From: an uncultured Sphingomonas sp.
Lineage (GTDB): Bacteria; Pseudomonadota; Alphaproteobacteria; Sphingomonadales; Sphingomonadaceae
Length of the DNA stretch: 64,000 nt
NCBI RefSeq assembly: GCF_946478955.1
Contig: NZ_CAMLDL010000001.1
Coordinates: 1-64,000, forward strand
Direction: 5' to 3'
Shown: positions 36,334 through 45,993 of the stretch, piece by piece
Layout of the letters: every line of letters starts with the position of its first letter
How positions within the stretch are numbered: position 1 is the stretch's first letter
The notes under the pieces: generated by a model
The model's database searches: none
What the model was told of the DNA's origin: nothing
The model's input: the letters and a program-made list of their open reading frames with translations, nothing else
Made by a program: the position numbers and the translations under genes

Positions 36334-37571
36334 CGTCCCCCGCCGAGAGAGATTCGCATCACGCCTGATCCGAAATCAATTCCTAGCCCGGCGCCAGAAA
36401 GGGCAGATCGCAGCTCATCGCTATTACCCTTGAAGCGGACGACAATGCGCGAATTTCCACCGATATTGGAATTGACGATCCCGACGCCTTCCACGCCGGA
36501 AATGCCGGACACACGTGACAATATGGCGGACAATGCCGCCGCGTCCGGCGTCGCTGCGAGCAGCTGGAACCCACTCATTGGCGCTGGCGCAATTGGATCG
36601 CCGGTTGTTGGCGTCGTCGATGTGGCGGAGGTGTCAGGCGCCGCCAATTCATCCAATTCTTCCACGGGTGGTGGTGGCGGCAGGGTAATCAGGTTCGGAT
36701 CGGACCGCACAACACCCTGAGCATAGGCTTGCGCAAACAGGCGGTCCATTCGTTGCACGCCTTCCGACATCATGCGCGCTATATCGTTGCTGTCCCTGGC
36801 AACCAGGTCGAAACTTCCCAACGCCGTTGCATCGGGACCGAACCGCCCGGTGAAATGTGCCTTTGTGGGACCGCCAGGGTAGGTTCGGTCCAACTGGACT
36901 TCCGCTGTCAGGACATTGGCCGCCCCGTAAAGGTCGAGGACGTTGCGCCACCATGTGCGGCTGGTACGCCGTGAGACGGCGGCATTGGCCATCAACGGAT
37001 CGCCGCCGAGCCCGCTTACCCGCACATAATTGATCGGGCTTTGCGAAGTACGCAGCTGTGCCCATGCCCGCTGCCAAGGGTTTTTCAGCTCAACCGTCTG
37101 AGCCGTGCCGCCAGTGATGGTGACCGGAATTAACAGCATCGGCGGTGACCGGCGAATCTCTCCGCCTACACCCAGCAATTGCCCGGCAAGACTGCGATCG
37201 AACAAAACGCCCAGCGTCGCGATGTAGCGGTTGGGACCGATCTGTTCCTTTTCGACAACGATGGAGCTGACCAATCCGTCCAAGGTGGAATCGCTGAGCG
37301 ATGGCGCTTCGCTGATCGGGCGCTTGTTGACCTGGGCCCACAGCTTCTTGAACCCCTCACGCTGGGCAATGCGCCAGCCAGCGTACCGCGCGCTGTCGGC
37401 GTCCTTTGCCCCAACGTCGACATCGATACCGCCGATTTCCAGCGTCCCGCTGCTGTCGATGGGAAGAATGCCGCGATCGCCCGACTCCATTTGAGCGACA
37501 ACGATACCGGCCGTCCCCGCAAGGGCGATCAGCGCGGCGGACAGGGCGATGGTGGACCGACGAAACTGCAT
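36330..37571 (-). CDS. DUF2066-like periplasmic or membrane-associated protein
   Basis: Function is unknown. The 413-residue product has a signal-like N-terminus (STIALSAALIALAGTAGIVVAQ), then a DUF2066-type body (about 50-300) with the sequence GWRIAQREGFKKLW. A proline-rich linker (LPPPPPVEELDEL) leads to a small domain (about 335-410) that resembles a metal-binding-like beta-alpha fold. It starts at ATG 37571, although the open frame extends to 37592. The hda/DUF2066 pair beside divergent purM and purN is, as I recall, also seen in gammaproteobacteria, suggesting an old association. Confidence 0.65.
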   Translation of the reverse strand: MQFRRSTIALSAALIALAGTAGIVVAQMESGDRGILPIDSSGTLEIGGIDVDVGAKDADSARYAGWRIAQREGFKKLWAQVNKRPISEAPSLSDSTLDGLVSSIVVEKEQIGPNRYIATLGVLFDRSLAGQLLGVGGEIRRSPPMLLIPVTITGGTAQTVELKNPWQRAWAQLRTSQSPINYVRVSGLGGDPLMANAAVSRRTSRTWWRNVLDLYGAANVLTAEVQLDRTYPGGPTKAHFTGRFGPDATALGSFDLVARDSNDIARMMSEGVQRMDRLFAQAYAQGVVRSDPNLITLPPPPPVEELDELAAPDTSATSTTPTTGDPIAPAPMSGFQLLAATPDAAALSAILSRVSGISGVEGVGIVNSNIGGNSRIVVRFKGNSDELRSALSGAGLGIDFGSGVMRISLGGGR

Positions 37572-37634
37572 TGAGGCCGCTTTTGGCGACAATGGCGTGG
37601 AATTCCAAGCAGGATATGGCTAGGCGGTGCCTCC

Positions 37635-38738
37635 ATGACCGACAAAGCGCCACAAAAGCCGCTAACCTACGCCGATGCCGGCGTGTCCATCGAAACGGGC
37701 AATGCCCTGGTGAAAGCGATTGGGCCCCTAGCCAAATCGACCGCCCGGCCCGGCGCCAATGCCGAGCTTGGTGGATTCGGAGGGTTTTTTGACCTGAAGG
37801 CAGCGGGCTATGAAGATCCATTGCTGGTTGCGGCCAATGATGGTGTCGGAACCAAGCTGAAGCTGGCCATCGACACTGGCCGCCACGATGGCGTCGGCAT
37901 CGATCTGGTCGCCATGTGTGTCAACGATCTGGTTGTGCAAGGCGCCGAGCCGCTGTTTTTCCTCGATTATTACGCAACCGCCAAACTCGACAATGAAATC
38001 GCCACCCGCGTCGTTGCCTCGATTGCGGATGGATGCCGCATCGCCGGTTGCGCCCTAATTGGCGGCGAAACCGCGGAAATGCCGGGTATGTATGAAACGG
38101 GCGATTATGACCTTGCGGGCTTCTGCGTTGGCGCCGTAGATCGCGCCAAAGCGTTGACGGGATCCAGGGTCCAGCCGGGCGACGTCCTGCTTGGTCTCGC
38201 CAGTTCGGGCGTTCATTCCAACGGCTTTAGTCTCGTACGCAAGCTGATTGAGGTAAACGGCTGGAAGCTCGATCGCCCAGCGATTTTCGATCAGGATCAT
38301 TTGCTGGGTGATCTCCTGCTCAAACCAACGCGGATCTATGTGAAGAGTTTGTTGCCGCTGGTCCGTGACGGATCAATTCAGGCGCTGGCCCACATTACTG
38401 GCGGCGGCCTGCTCGAAAATATCCCGCGCGTCCTGCCCGACGGCTGCCACGCAGTGGTTGATGCGGACAGTTGGCCGCTACCTCGCCTGTTTGCTTTCCT
38501 GCAGGCTGGCGGCGCGATTGAACCGGGTGAGCTTGCCCGCACATTCAACTGCGGCATTGGCATGGTCGCGGTGGTTCGCGCTGAAGACGCTGACAGTGTG
38601 ACAGCCGCGCTTGAAGCAGCGGGCGAAACGGTGTTCCGCATCGGCGTCATCGACGCCGGCGAAAAGGGCTGCACCGTCAAAGGCAGCGCCGGTACGTGGA
38701 GTGCCCGTGACGACTGGTCGGCCAGCTACAATGGATAA
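37635..38738 (+). CDS. purM: Phosphoribosylformylglycinamidine cyclo-ligase (AIR synthetase)
   Basis: PurM closes the imidazole ring in purine synthesis using ATP. The 367-residue product has the family's early [15 protein letters not shown], the glycine-rich [20 protein letters not shown] and the signature [11 protein letters not shown]. The C-terminal half ends [17 protein letters not shown]. It overlaps purN by eight bases. The gap to the divergent DUF2066 gene is 63 bases. Confidence 0.97.
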   Translation: MTDKAPQKPLTYADAGVSIETGNALVKAIGPLAKSTARPGANAELGGFGGFFDLKAAGYEDPLLVAANDGVGTKLKLAIDTGRHDGVGIDLVAMCVNDLVVQGAEPLFFLDYYATAKLDNEIATRVVASIADGCRIAGCALIGGETAEMPGMYETGDYDLAGFCVGAVDRAKALTGSRVQPGDVLLGLASSGVHSNGFSLVRKLIEVNGWKLDRPAIFDQDHLLGDLLLKPTRIYVKSLLPLVRDGSIQALAHITGGGLLENIPRVLPDGCHAVVDADSWPLPRLFAFLQAGGAIEPGELARTFNCGIGMVAVVRAEDADSVTAALEAAGETVFRIGVIDAGEKGCTVKGSAGTWSARDDWSASYNG

Positions 38739-39690
38739 AGGGCGCGTCGCGGTCCTGATATCGGGCCGCGGCTCGAACATGGCGGCGTTACTTTACGCCA
38801 GCCAAGCGAGCGACTGTCCCTATGATATTGTGCTGGTTAGCGGCGACAAGCCGGATGCGCCTGGATTTGACCTGGCCGAAGCCGAATCCGTTTCTGTCGT
38901 CCGGCTCGATTCCAAGTCGCTCGGACCTGGCTACTGGAATGCTCTCCAATCGGCGCTGGAGGCAGCCGACATTGACCTGATAGCTCTTGCCGGTTTCATG
39001 CGCATCATTCCCGCCGATTTTGTCGAGCGGTGGGCGGGCAAGATGATCAACATTCATCCGTCGCTTCTGCCCAAATATAAAGGACTGCACACACAGCAGC
39101 AGGCGCTCGACAATGGCGATACCGAAACCGGAGCAACGGTTCATCTCGTAACGCCGGAGCTCGATTCCGGTGAAATACTTGGTCAGGTCCATGTCGCCAT
39201 AATGCCGGACGATACCGCCACGACGCTGGCCGGCCGCCTATTGATTGCCGAACATCAGCTGTATCCGCAGGTTCTGGCCCGCTATGCAGCCAGGCCGTTC
39301 GACGCGCAGTGGATTGAGGCGCGGGTTGATGCGTTGGCATCGCAGCTTCCAGAGGTCATTCGCAAGACTAGTCACGGCTCGCCCGGATGGGGCGTTGGGT
39401 CGGAGAAAACCGCAAAGCTTTTCGCCATTATCGCCGACCATCATCACGGCGAAAGGGCCGTCGGCCTGCTTGTGAAGGCAAGCGGTCCTGACGAAATGGC
39501 CGGACTGATCGAAGCGCAGCCGGATATTTATTATTGGCCAAAATATTATGGGGCGAGCGGCTGGCTAGGCATTAAACTTAACCGCCGCGGCGTTGATTGG
39601 GATCAGGTTGAAAGCTGGCTGATGCGAAGCTGGACGGCGTGCGCCCCGGCCCGGCTTACCAAGCTGATGCGTGCAGCCGACGAGTTTTAG
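38731..39690 (+). CDS. purN: Phosphoribosylglycinamide formyltransferase fused to an MmcQ/YjbR-like domain
   Basis: The first about 190 residues are PurN, which formylates GAR with N10-formyl-tetrahydrofolate. Catalytic residues are N107 and H109 ([13 protein letters not shown]) and D145 (ELDSGEILG). Residues about 198-319 form a separate domain of the MmcQ/YjbR type ([20 protein letters not shown], then [17 protein letters not shown] and WLGIKLNR). No stop or frameshift separates the two. Family PurN proteins are about 190-210 residues, so this is a fusion. The C-terminal domain's role here is unknown; homologues are small and some are described as DNA-binding. The start at 38731 overlaps purM. 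Confidence 0.9.
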   Translation: MDKGRVAVLISGRGSNMAALLYASQASDCPYDIVLVSGDKPDAPGFDLAEAESVSVVRLDSKSLGPGYWNALQSALEAADIDLIALAGFMRIIPADFVERWAGKMINIHPSLLPKYKGLHTQQQALDNGDTETGATVHLVTPELDSGEILGQVHVAIMPDDTATTLAGRLLIAEHQLYPQVLARYAARPFDAQWIEARVDALASQLPEVIRKTSHGSPGWGVGSEKTAKLFAIIADHHHGERAVGLLVKASGPDEMAGLIEAQPDIYYWPKYYGASGWLGIKLNRRGVDWDQVESWLMRSWTACAPARLTKLMRAADEF

Positions 39691-39699
39691 GAGAAGCGA

Positions 39700-40224
39700 A
39701 TGGCGGAGCCTAAGCAGCCTAGCGAAGACGCAAAGCAGCGGCGACGCCTGATCACGCTTGGCGAGATCATCGCTCTTGCCGGTCTCACCATTTCCGCGCT
39801 GGCGCTCTGGAACAGTTGGAAAAGCGACAAAGGTGATAAGCCGGATGTCGTCGTTGAGCAGCGGACGGCCATTCCGCTGACCCTCCGGGGAACTGTCGAC
39901 AAGGATGGCCGCATCGTGCGGCTGACACCAGCCGAGCCATCGCACGCCCTCGATACCGTAACCATTACGGCCATGGCCCCCGCGAGCGGACGAGCAGACT
40001 TTGGCGGCGAGCCGGTTCTGACGGCCGAGACTATAGAAGACTGGTTGCCCAAATCCACGCCGCGTCAGGGCAGCGGCAGCCTCAATGTCATGGCTAACGC
40101 CCAGTATATCGAGAGCGGTGAAAACCGAACGGCGCGGCAACGTTATCGCATCACCTACCGCTGGGTCGACGGCGGCTTGTTTGGTGGCAAGGCTTTGCGG
40201 CTTACCGCAATATCACGAAGCTAA
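39700..40224 (+). CDS. Predicted single-span membrane protein of unknown function
   Basis: I do not recognise the family. The 174-residue product has a charged N-terminus (EDAKQRRRL), one membrane helix at about 18-40 (LGEIIALAGLTISALALW) and an outside domain of beta-like sequence with TLRGTVDKDGRIVRLTP. It starts nine bases after the purN stop on the same strand, with GGAG as a ribosome-binding site, so it is probably in the purM-purN unit. The N-terminus has no cleavage site. Its role in purine metabolism is not implied by the sequence. Confidence 0.7.
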   Translation: MAEPKQPSEDAKQRRRLITLGEIIALAGLTISALALWNSWKSDKGDKPDVVVEQRTAIPLTLRGTVDKDGRIVRLTPAEPSHALDTVTITAMAPASGRADFGGEPVLTAETIEDWLPKSTPRQGSGSLNVMANAQYIESGENRTARQRYRITYRWVDGGLFGGKALRLTAISRS

Positions 40225-40361
40225 CCCATTCCATCGCGATGCCGGCCGATTGTGCGGCTCTTATCACCGTCTGATCTCAAACAAGCCTTCCGCACGTTCA
40301 TCGCGGCGAAAGGCAATGTGGCTAGCATCAGTAGTAAGACTTTCGCCCCGGAGTAATTTCA

Positions 40362-41015
40362 ATGCCGACCGCTAACGCCACGCGACCGATCATCGGGGTG
40401 ATGCTGCTATCGGTCGCCGCCCCGACAATTGCTCAGCCATATGGTGGCTGGGGGCCCGAACCGATGTCACATCGTGATGCGGGCCGCTCTGCACCGCGCG
40501 ATGGCAAGGTTACCATGGCGCGTTTCAAGGCAAATGACCCGCGCGTCGCGCAGCTTGGTCATGGCCCCATTTCCGTTACCTCCGGACTGGGCGATGCCTC
40601 CGGTCCGACCGAACGTGCCGCTTTCGAGGCCGCGATTGTCGATCAGCTGGCCAGGGGCGGTTACAACGTAAATGTTCCCCAGGGCACCGGACAGATCGCC
40701 GAGATGGTAGTGGAACATCATATTGCGGTCCCTGCCGAACAGCGTCGCAGTCCCGTGAGCGGCGGCGTGTCGGTTGGTGGGGGCAACTATGGCTCATTCG
40801 GCGGTCTTGGCATTGCCATCGATCTATCAAAGCCGCGAAAGGCGATGGTGTCGACCCGCGTTCAGGTTCGGATTCGCGACGCCGCCGACAAGGCTGTTTT
40901 GTGGGAAGGCCGAGCAGACATCATAACCCGGGAAGGCGACAAACGCTGGACGAATGATACCATCGCGCGGAAACTTGTATCGACCTTGTTCGACGGATTT
41001 CCTGGCGCCAATTAA
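40362..41015 (+). CDS. Predicted exported protein, DUF4136-like
   Basis: A 217-residue protein with a likely signal peptide (PIIGVMLLSVAAPTIAQP). The mature part contains FEAAIVDQLARGGYNV and VSTRVQVRIRDAADKAVLWEGRA, a pattern seen in DUF4136-type small envelope proteins. It has a glycine-rich insert (GGVSVGGGNYGSFGG). The start is preceded by GGAG at about ten bases. The 137-base gap before it holds nothing I recognise. Its stop lies at 41013-41015, inside the ndk terminator region. Confidence 0.6.
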   Translation: MPTANATRPIIGVMLLSVAAPTIAQPYGGWGPEPMSHRDAGRSAPRDGKVTMARFKANDPRVAQLGHGPISVTSGLGDASGPTERAAFEAAIVDQLARGGYNVNVPQGTGQIAEMVVEHHIAVPAEQRRSPVSGGVSVGGGNYGSFGGLGIAIDLSKPRKAMVSTRVQVRIRDAADKAVLWEGRADIITREGDKRWTNDTIARKLVSTLFDGFPGAN

Positions 41016-41042
41016 AAGGACCGCCGGAATTTCTTCCGACGG
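41013..41042 (-). terminator. Rho-independent terminator of ndk
   Basis: On the minus strand CCGTCGGAA-GAAA-TTCCGGCGG (41021-41042), a 9-bp stem with one mismatch, is followed by TCCTTTTAAT (41020-41011). It lies 45 bases after the ndk stop and overlaps the final codon of the converging gene. Confidence 0.65.
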
Positions 41043-41087
41043 CCCCTCCTCTCCCGGAATTTCCTTCCGGTGATTATGATCGGCGCG

Positions 41088-41510
41088 TTAGCCGACGATT
41101 TCTTCCGGCTTGAAGAAATAGGCGATTTCGATCGCCGCATTCTCTTCGCTGTCGCTGCCGTGGACCGAATTTTCACCGATCGACAGCGCGTGGGTCTTGC
41201 GGATCGTACCTTCGGCGGCGTCGGCCGGGTTGGTCGCACCCATGATGTCGCGGTTGCGGGTTACGGCGTCTTCGCCTTCCAGAACCTGGACTACAACTGG
41301 TTCGCTGATCATGAAGTCGACCAGTTCGCCAAAGAACGGACGTTCCGCATGGACTGCGTAAAAGCCTTCGGCCTGTTCCTTCGTCATGTGGATGCGCTTC
41401 GACGCAACGACGCGAAGACCGCCGTCTTCCAACATCTGGGTGACCGCCCCGGTCAGGTTGCGGCGGGTAGCGTCGGGCTTGATGATCGAAAAGGTGCGGG
41501 TAACCGCCAT
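41088..41510 (-). CDS. ndk: Nucleoside diphosphate kinase
   Basis: Ndk exchanges phosphate between nucleoside di- and triphosphates. The 140-residue product has the family start ([16 protein letters not shown]) and the active-site histidine in [12 protein letters not shown]. The sequence [14 protein letters not shown] is conserved. ATG 41510 follows GGAGTGTCCC; an upstream frame to 41522 has no ribosome-binding site. It lies 71 bases past holC on the same strand. Confidence 0.97.
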   Translation of the reverse strand: MAVTRTFSIIKPDATRRNLTGAVTQMLEDGGLRVVASKRIHMTKEQAEGFYAVHAERPFFGELVDFMISEPVVVQVLEGEDAVTRNRDIMGATNPADAAEGTIRKTHALSIGENSVHGSDSEENAAIEIAYFFKPEEIVG

Positions 41511-41581
41511 GGGACACTCCAAATGTCTGGGATTGATTTGCTGGCCGCGCCCCTAGCCGCGCTGGGCGCAAAGGGCAAGGC

Positions 41582-42019
41582 TCAGGCCTTCTTCACCCAC
41601 TTGCCATCTTCCGACGCCCAATAGTTGCGCTCGATACCGTCACGACCAGACAGCAGCTTCCACGCCTGCCGTGCGCCGACCAGCGTTGCCTCATCGAACA
41701 AATAGAAGGCGCGATCAAAATGTAGCGCCGCGTCCCGCCATTCGCCATCCGCAATCAGCAAGTTTCGGGCCATGTTGGGTGCATCGATGCCCGTAGACAA
41801 AAGGATTGGCTGCGCGGGATCGTCACTACCACCCGCAACGCCGTGCGGTAAGAAGCTGGTTGCACCCTGATCCCACAACAGCCGGTCAATTCGCGACAAA
41901 TACCCCTCGTCACGTGACACAATCAGCAAGCGGCCGCCCTCGGTGAGCAGGCGCGCCGCGAGGGAGGTGATTACCCCCTCCGCGCTCGCGCTGCCCAATT
42001 GATAGAAATCGACCCGCAT
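41582..42019 (-). CDS. holC: DNA polymerase III subunit chi
   Basis: Chi binds single-stranded DNA-binding protein and helps load the sliding clamp at the replication fork. The 145-residue product has the family motifs VDFYQLGS at the N-terminus, LLIVSRDEGYLSRIDRLLW and PILLSTGIDAPN. It follows pepA by 18 bases, an arrangement common in proteobacteria. Its C-terminus ends in WKLLSGRDGIERNYW and a short basic tail. Confidence 0.93.
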   Translation of the reverse strand: MRVDFYQLGSASAEGVITSLAARLLTEGGRLLIVSRDEGYLSRIDRLLWDQGATSFLPHGVAGGSDDPAQPILLSTGIDAPNMARNLLIADGEWRDAALHFDRAFYLFDEATLVGARQAWKLLSGRDGIERNYWASEDGKWVKKA

Positions 42020-42037
42020 CGGGCCGCTTCTCCTGAT

Positions 42038-43495
42038 TTAGCCTTCCGCCGTGTCGGCAATATACTGGTCGAGCAAGCGCACACCATAGCCCGTGGCGCC
42101 CTTGGCATAGGTCGGCTTATCCTTGTCTGACCAGGCCATGCCGGCGATGTCGAGGTGGGCCCATGCCACGCCCTCATCGACAAAACGCTGCAGGAACTGC
42201 GCCGCGGTAATCGATCCCGCCTCACGAGGACCGACGTTTTTCATGTCGGCGATCGGGCTGTCGATCAATCGGTCATATGCTTCGCCGAGCGGCTGACGCC
42301 ACAGGAGGTCGCCGCTTTCGTCGGCAGCCTTCAGCAGGTTCTTCGCCAGCGCATCGCTGTTAGAGAAGATACCGGCATATTCATGGCCCAACGTGATGAC
42401 CATCGCGCCGGTCAGCGTGGCGAGATCAATGATGATCTTCGGCTTGATGTTCTTCTGGGTCCAGGTGATCGCGTCACACAGCACCAGGCGGCCTTCGGCG
42501 TCGGTATTGATGACCTCGATCGTCTGGCCGTCCATCGAGGTAACGACGTCACCGGGGCGCTGGGCATTGCCATCCGGCATATTCTCGACGAGGCCGCAAA
42601 TGCCCACCACGTTGGCCTTCGCCTTACGGCTGGCGAGCGCGAGCATGGCGCCCGCGACGGCACCTGCGCCGCCCATGTCCCACTTCATTGCCTCCATGCC
42701 CGCAGCGGGTTTGATCGAGATGCCGCCAGTGTCGAAGGTCACACCCTTGCCAACGAAGGCAACCGGGGCTTCCCCGGCCTTGCCGCCCTCCCAGCGCAGG
42801 ACGAGCAGCTTGGGCTCACGCACGGAGCCCTGCGCCACACCAAGCAGCGCGCCCATGCCGAGCTTCGCCATTTCATCGCGGCCTAGCACTTCGATCTTCA
42901 GTCCGGTGCCTTCGGCGCGCTTGGCCACACGCTCGACGAAGGTTTCGGGGTAGATGATATTGGCCGGTTCGGTAACGAGTTCACGGGTCAGGAACACGCC
43001 CCGGGCAATCTGCGCATAGCGATCATCGAACAGCTTTTGCGCGCCATCGCCGCCACCAACGATGGTGATATCCATGAGGGTTGGCTTCAGATTGTCTTTC
43101 AGCTTCGTGCGATAAAAATCGTGGCGCCAGTCGCGCAGCACCGCCCCGAACGCGACCCGCGCGGCGGCGTCATCGCCATAATCGAGGCCACTGACATCGA
43201 TGACCGCATGCAATTCGCCGGACGTCTGCAGCTTGGCCGTTACCGAGCCGCCGAGCTTTTCCGCCGCCTCGTCTGCCTTGGCATCGACGCCCACGACGAG
43301 CAGGCGCTGACCGGTGGACAGGTAGGTTTCGACCTGAGCACCCGACTTTCCATCAAACCGTGCGCGTTTCAGCGCGGCTTCGACTGCGGCTTTTTCCGCG
43401 CCAAGGCTGGAAAGGCCGGCCCAATCTTTTCCAACAACCGGGATGACAAGGGCATAATCGCCCGTCGGGCGGCTATCGGCGAAACGAACTTGCAT
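42038..43495 (-). CDS. pepA: Leucyl aminopeptidase (PepA, M17 family)
   Basis: A 485-residue cytosolic aminopeptidase needing two metal ions. The catalytic domain carries VTFDTGGISIKPAAGM (lysine and aspartate), DMGGAGAV and NTDAEGRLVLCDAI (metal-binding residues and the catalytic arginine). The N-terminal domain (about 1-170) is more variable. PepA is also known as a DNA-binding regulator in other bacteria. It diverges from lptD over 161 bases and is followed by holC. Confidence 0.96.
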   Translation of the reverse strand: MQVRFADSRPTGDYALVIPVVGKDWAGLSSLGAEKAAVEAALKRARFDGKSGAQVETYLSTGQRLLVVGVDAKADEAAEKLGGSVTAKLQTSGELHAVIDVSGLDYGDDAAARVAFGAVLRDWRHDFYRTKLKDNLKPTLMDITIVGGGDGAQKLFDDRYAQIARGVFLTRELVTEPANIIYPETFVERVAKRAEGTGLKIEVLGRDEMAKLGMGALLGVAQGSVREPKLLVLRWEGGKAGEAPVAFVGKGVTFDTGGISIKPAAGMEAMKWDMGGAGAVAGAMLALASRKAKANVVGICGLVENMPDGNAQRPGDVVTSMDGQTIEVINTDAEGRLVLCDAITWTQKNIKPKIIIDLATLTGAMVITLGHEYAGIFSNSDALAKNLLKAADESGDLLWRQPLGEAYDRLIDSPIADMKNVGPREAGSITAAQFLQRFVDEGVAWAHLDIAGMAWSDKDKPTYAKGATGYGVRLLDQYIADTAEG

Positions 43496-43592
43496 GAAAA
43501 ACCCCTGCGAATTGGATGGATTTGAAGATATTGGGCCTTCCTTAGGGCCCCATTCGCGTCATGGCAAAGGGGCAACTCACCCCAAAGGCGGA

Positions 43593-43620
43593 TTGAAGGG
43601 CTGTCGACAAGGTGTAATAG
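43593..43620 (+). promoter_or_regulatory. Putative promoter of the lptD operon
   Basis: TTGAAG (43593-43598) and TAATAG (43615-43620) are separated by 16 bases and lie about 40 bases before lptD. The match to the sigma-70-type pattern is fair. The surrounding 161-base gap also must hold the pepA promoter, which I cannot place. Confidence 0.4.
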
Positions 43621-43656
43621 CACATTGAATCAGGTACCAAGTCCGAGCGGGGTTGT

Positions 43657-45927
43657 TTGCGCATAAATATGAAGGTTGGCTGTGGTTTGACAGCGTTGGC
43701 TCTTGCCACCAGCCTCGCGGCGCCCGCGCAGGCCCAACAGGCCATGCCGAGCGATACTGACAGCAGCAGCAGCGCCTCCATAAATTCACCGGCCATAGCG
43801 GTCGAACCTACCGGAGATCGCTTGGTCGATTTCGCGGCCGACAGCGTGACCTATGACAGCAAGGCGGACGTTATAACGGCCGATGGCCAGATCCGCATGT
43901 CATCTGACGGCAATTATCTGGCAGCCGATCATGTCAGCTGGGACCGCAACAGCGGCAAAGTCATTGCCTCCGGCAATGTTGTGGTGGTCAACCCCGAAGG
44001 CGACAAGCTGATCGGTGACAGCGTCGACCTTACAGATGACCTTAAAGACGGCACTGTCCAGAATCTGCTGATCGTCCTGAACAGCGGCGGTCGAATTGCC
44101 GCAGTCAAAGGGTCGCGGCAAGGCGACCTTCTTGCGCTGGAAAATGCCGTTTATTCGGCCTGTCCGGTCACGGACGAAAAAGGCTGCCCCCGCAACCCCA
44201 GCTGGAAAATCAGCGCAGCCCGCGTCGTGCGGGATGCGAAGACCGGTAAAATCCAATTCCGCGGTGGTAAGATCACGATTCTCGGTCTGACGTTGCCGTT
44301 GTTACCGGTGTTTGCAATCGGTGACGGGTCGCAAAAGGGCGGCGTCACCGGCGCGCTCTTGCCCAGCATTCGCATTGACAGCAATAACGGCCTCGAACTT
44401 AGCGCCCCCTATTATTGGCGTTTCGACCGCAACAAAGACCTCACGCTTACTCCGCATATCTATACCGGTGCGCTACCCGCCATTGAAGCGAAGTGGCGCC
44501 ACCTCACCGATATTGGCGCCTATCAGATTGGTGGATTCGTCACGCATGGCGAAGTCCCGAACAGCAGCGCGTCCGCAACCACAACTGGAAATCGCGAAGG
44601 CATGCGCGGCTATTTTGAAGCGAATGGCCGGTTTCAACTCGATCCCTATTGGACCATCAGCTCATCGTTACGCGCGGCGACCGACAAGACGGTAACGCGC
44701 CGATACGACATTACGCGCGATGACCGTCTGCGGAATTTCATCAATGCCGAGCGGATCGACCTCGATAGCTATGTTTCGATAGCAGGTTGGGCATTTCAGG
44801 GCCTGCGCGTCGACGACGTTCAAAAACAGATCCCCATTGCGCTTCCGGCCGTGGACGCCCGGTTCCGCCTGGCCGACCCGGTACTGGGCGGCCGGATTCA
44901 GCTTCAGGCAAACAGTCTAGCCATCCTGCGCATTGATGGGCAGGATACGCAGCGCGCATTCGCCAGCGTTCAGTGGGATATGCGCAAACTGACCCCATGG
45001 GGTCAGGAGGTCACATTCACCGCGCTAGCCCGCGCAGATGCCTACCATACGGATGACGCTGCCCTCACCGATGTTCCTATTTATCGTGGAACCGACGGCT
45101 GGCATTTTCGCGGTATTGGCGCGCTTGCCGCCGATGTCCGCTGGCCGTTCGTCGGCGATTTTCTGGGCGGCACCCAGCGATTGACGCCTCGTGTGCAAAT
45201 TGTCCTGTCGCCCAAAACCGAAAACCTCAAGATTCCGAACGAGGACAGCCGCGCCGTCGAATTGGAAGACAGTAACCTGTTCGCGCTTAGCCGCTTCCCC
45301 GGCTATGATCGTTGGGACGATGGCTCGCGCGTCACTTATGGCGTTGAATGGGCGTTTGACCGTCCCAACTGGTCCATCGATGCCGTGGTCGGCCAAAGCT
45401 ATCGCATCACTCAGAAGCCGACGATTTTCCCTGACGGAACAGGTCTTAGCGACCGGATGAGCGACATTGTCGGCCGCACCCGCGTTCGGTTCGGGCGCGT
45501 GATTGACATCACCCACCGGTACCGCATCGACAAGGACAATTTTACGGTGCGCCGCAATGAATTGGATCTGACGGTCGGTACGGACGCGACCTATGCCCAG
45601 ATCGGCTATCTGCGGCTCAACCGCGACATCGATTCCGCCATCGAGGATCTTCGCGACAAGGAGGAATTGCGCCTGGCAGGACGATTCCAGTTCCGACGCT
45701 ACTGGTCGGTGTTTGGCTCAACCGTCGTCGACCTGTCGGACGAAAGCGAAGATCCGCTCAGCCTTGCCGATGGGTATGAACCGGTCCGCCACCGTCTTGG
45801 CATCAATTATGAAGATGATTGTCTGGAGCTTGGCGTGGCGTGGAAGCGCGACTATGAGCGGATTGGATCGTTTAAGAAGGGCAATACTTTTTCGATCAAT
45901 TTCGCGCTTAAGGGCATTGGCCGCTAA
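43657..45927 (+). CDS. lptD: LPS-assembly protein LptD
   Basis: LptD is the outer-membrane beta-barrel that inserts lipopolysaccharide. The 756-residue product has a signal peptide (GLTALALATSLAAPAQAQ), an OstA/LptA-like N-terminal domain (about 48-180, DFAADSVTYDSKADVITADGQIR) and then the barrel (about 210-756), ending RFQFRRYWSVF to FALKGIGR. Cysteines at CPVTDEKGC and DDCLELG may form the disulfides known for LptD. The start is likely TTG 43657, four bases past GAGCGGGG; ATG 43669 is an alternative that leaves a shorter signal. It leads the lptD-surA-pdxA-rsmA operon. Confidence 0.93.
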   Translation: MRINMKVGCGLTALALATSLAAPAQAQQAMPSDTDSSSSASINSPAIAVEPTGDRLVDFAADSVTYDSKADVITADGQIRMSSDGNYLAADHVSWDRNSGKVIASGNVVVVNPEGDKLIGDSVDLTDDLKDGTVQNLLIVLNSGGRIAAVKGSRQGDLLALENAVYSACPVTDEKGCPRNPSWKISAARVVRDAKTGKIQFRGGKITILGLTLPLLPVFAIGDGSQKGGVTGALLPSIRIDSNNGLELSAPYYWRFDRNKDLTLTPHIYTGALPAIEAKWRHLTDIGAYQIGGFVTHGEVPNSSASATTTGNREGMRGYFEANGRFQLDPYWTISSSLRAATDKTVTRRYDITRDDRLRNFINAERIDLDSYVSIAGWAFQGLRVDDVQKQIPIALPAVDARFRLADPVLGGRIQLQANSLAILRIDGQDTQRAFASVQWDMRKLTPWGQEVTFTALARADAYHTDDAALTDVPIYRGTDGWHFRGIGALAADVRWPFVGDFLGGTQRLTPRVQIVLSPKTENLKIPNEDSRAVELEDSNLFALSRFPGYDRWDDGSRVTYGVEWAFDRPNWSIDAVVGQSYRITQKPTIFPDGTGLSDRMSDIVGRTRVRFGRVIDITHRYRIDKDNFTVRRNELDLTVGTDATYAQIGYLRLNRDIDSAIEDLRDKEELRLAGRFQFRRYWSVFGSTVVDLSDESEDPLSLADGYEPVRHRLGINYEDDCLELGVAWKRDYERIGSFKKGNTFSINFALKGIGR

Positions 45928-45993
45928 GCTGACGTTCATGGCGGCAGCGTAAAGGCATTCAGCTACAGTATTGACGATAAAGGGATTTTCGCG

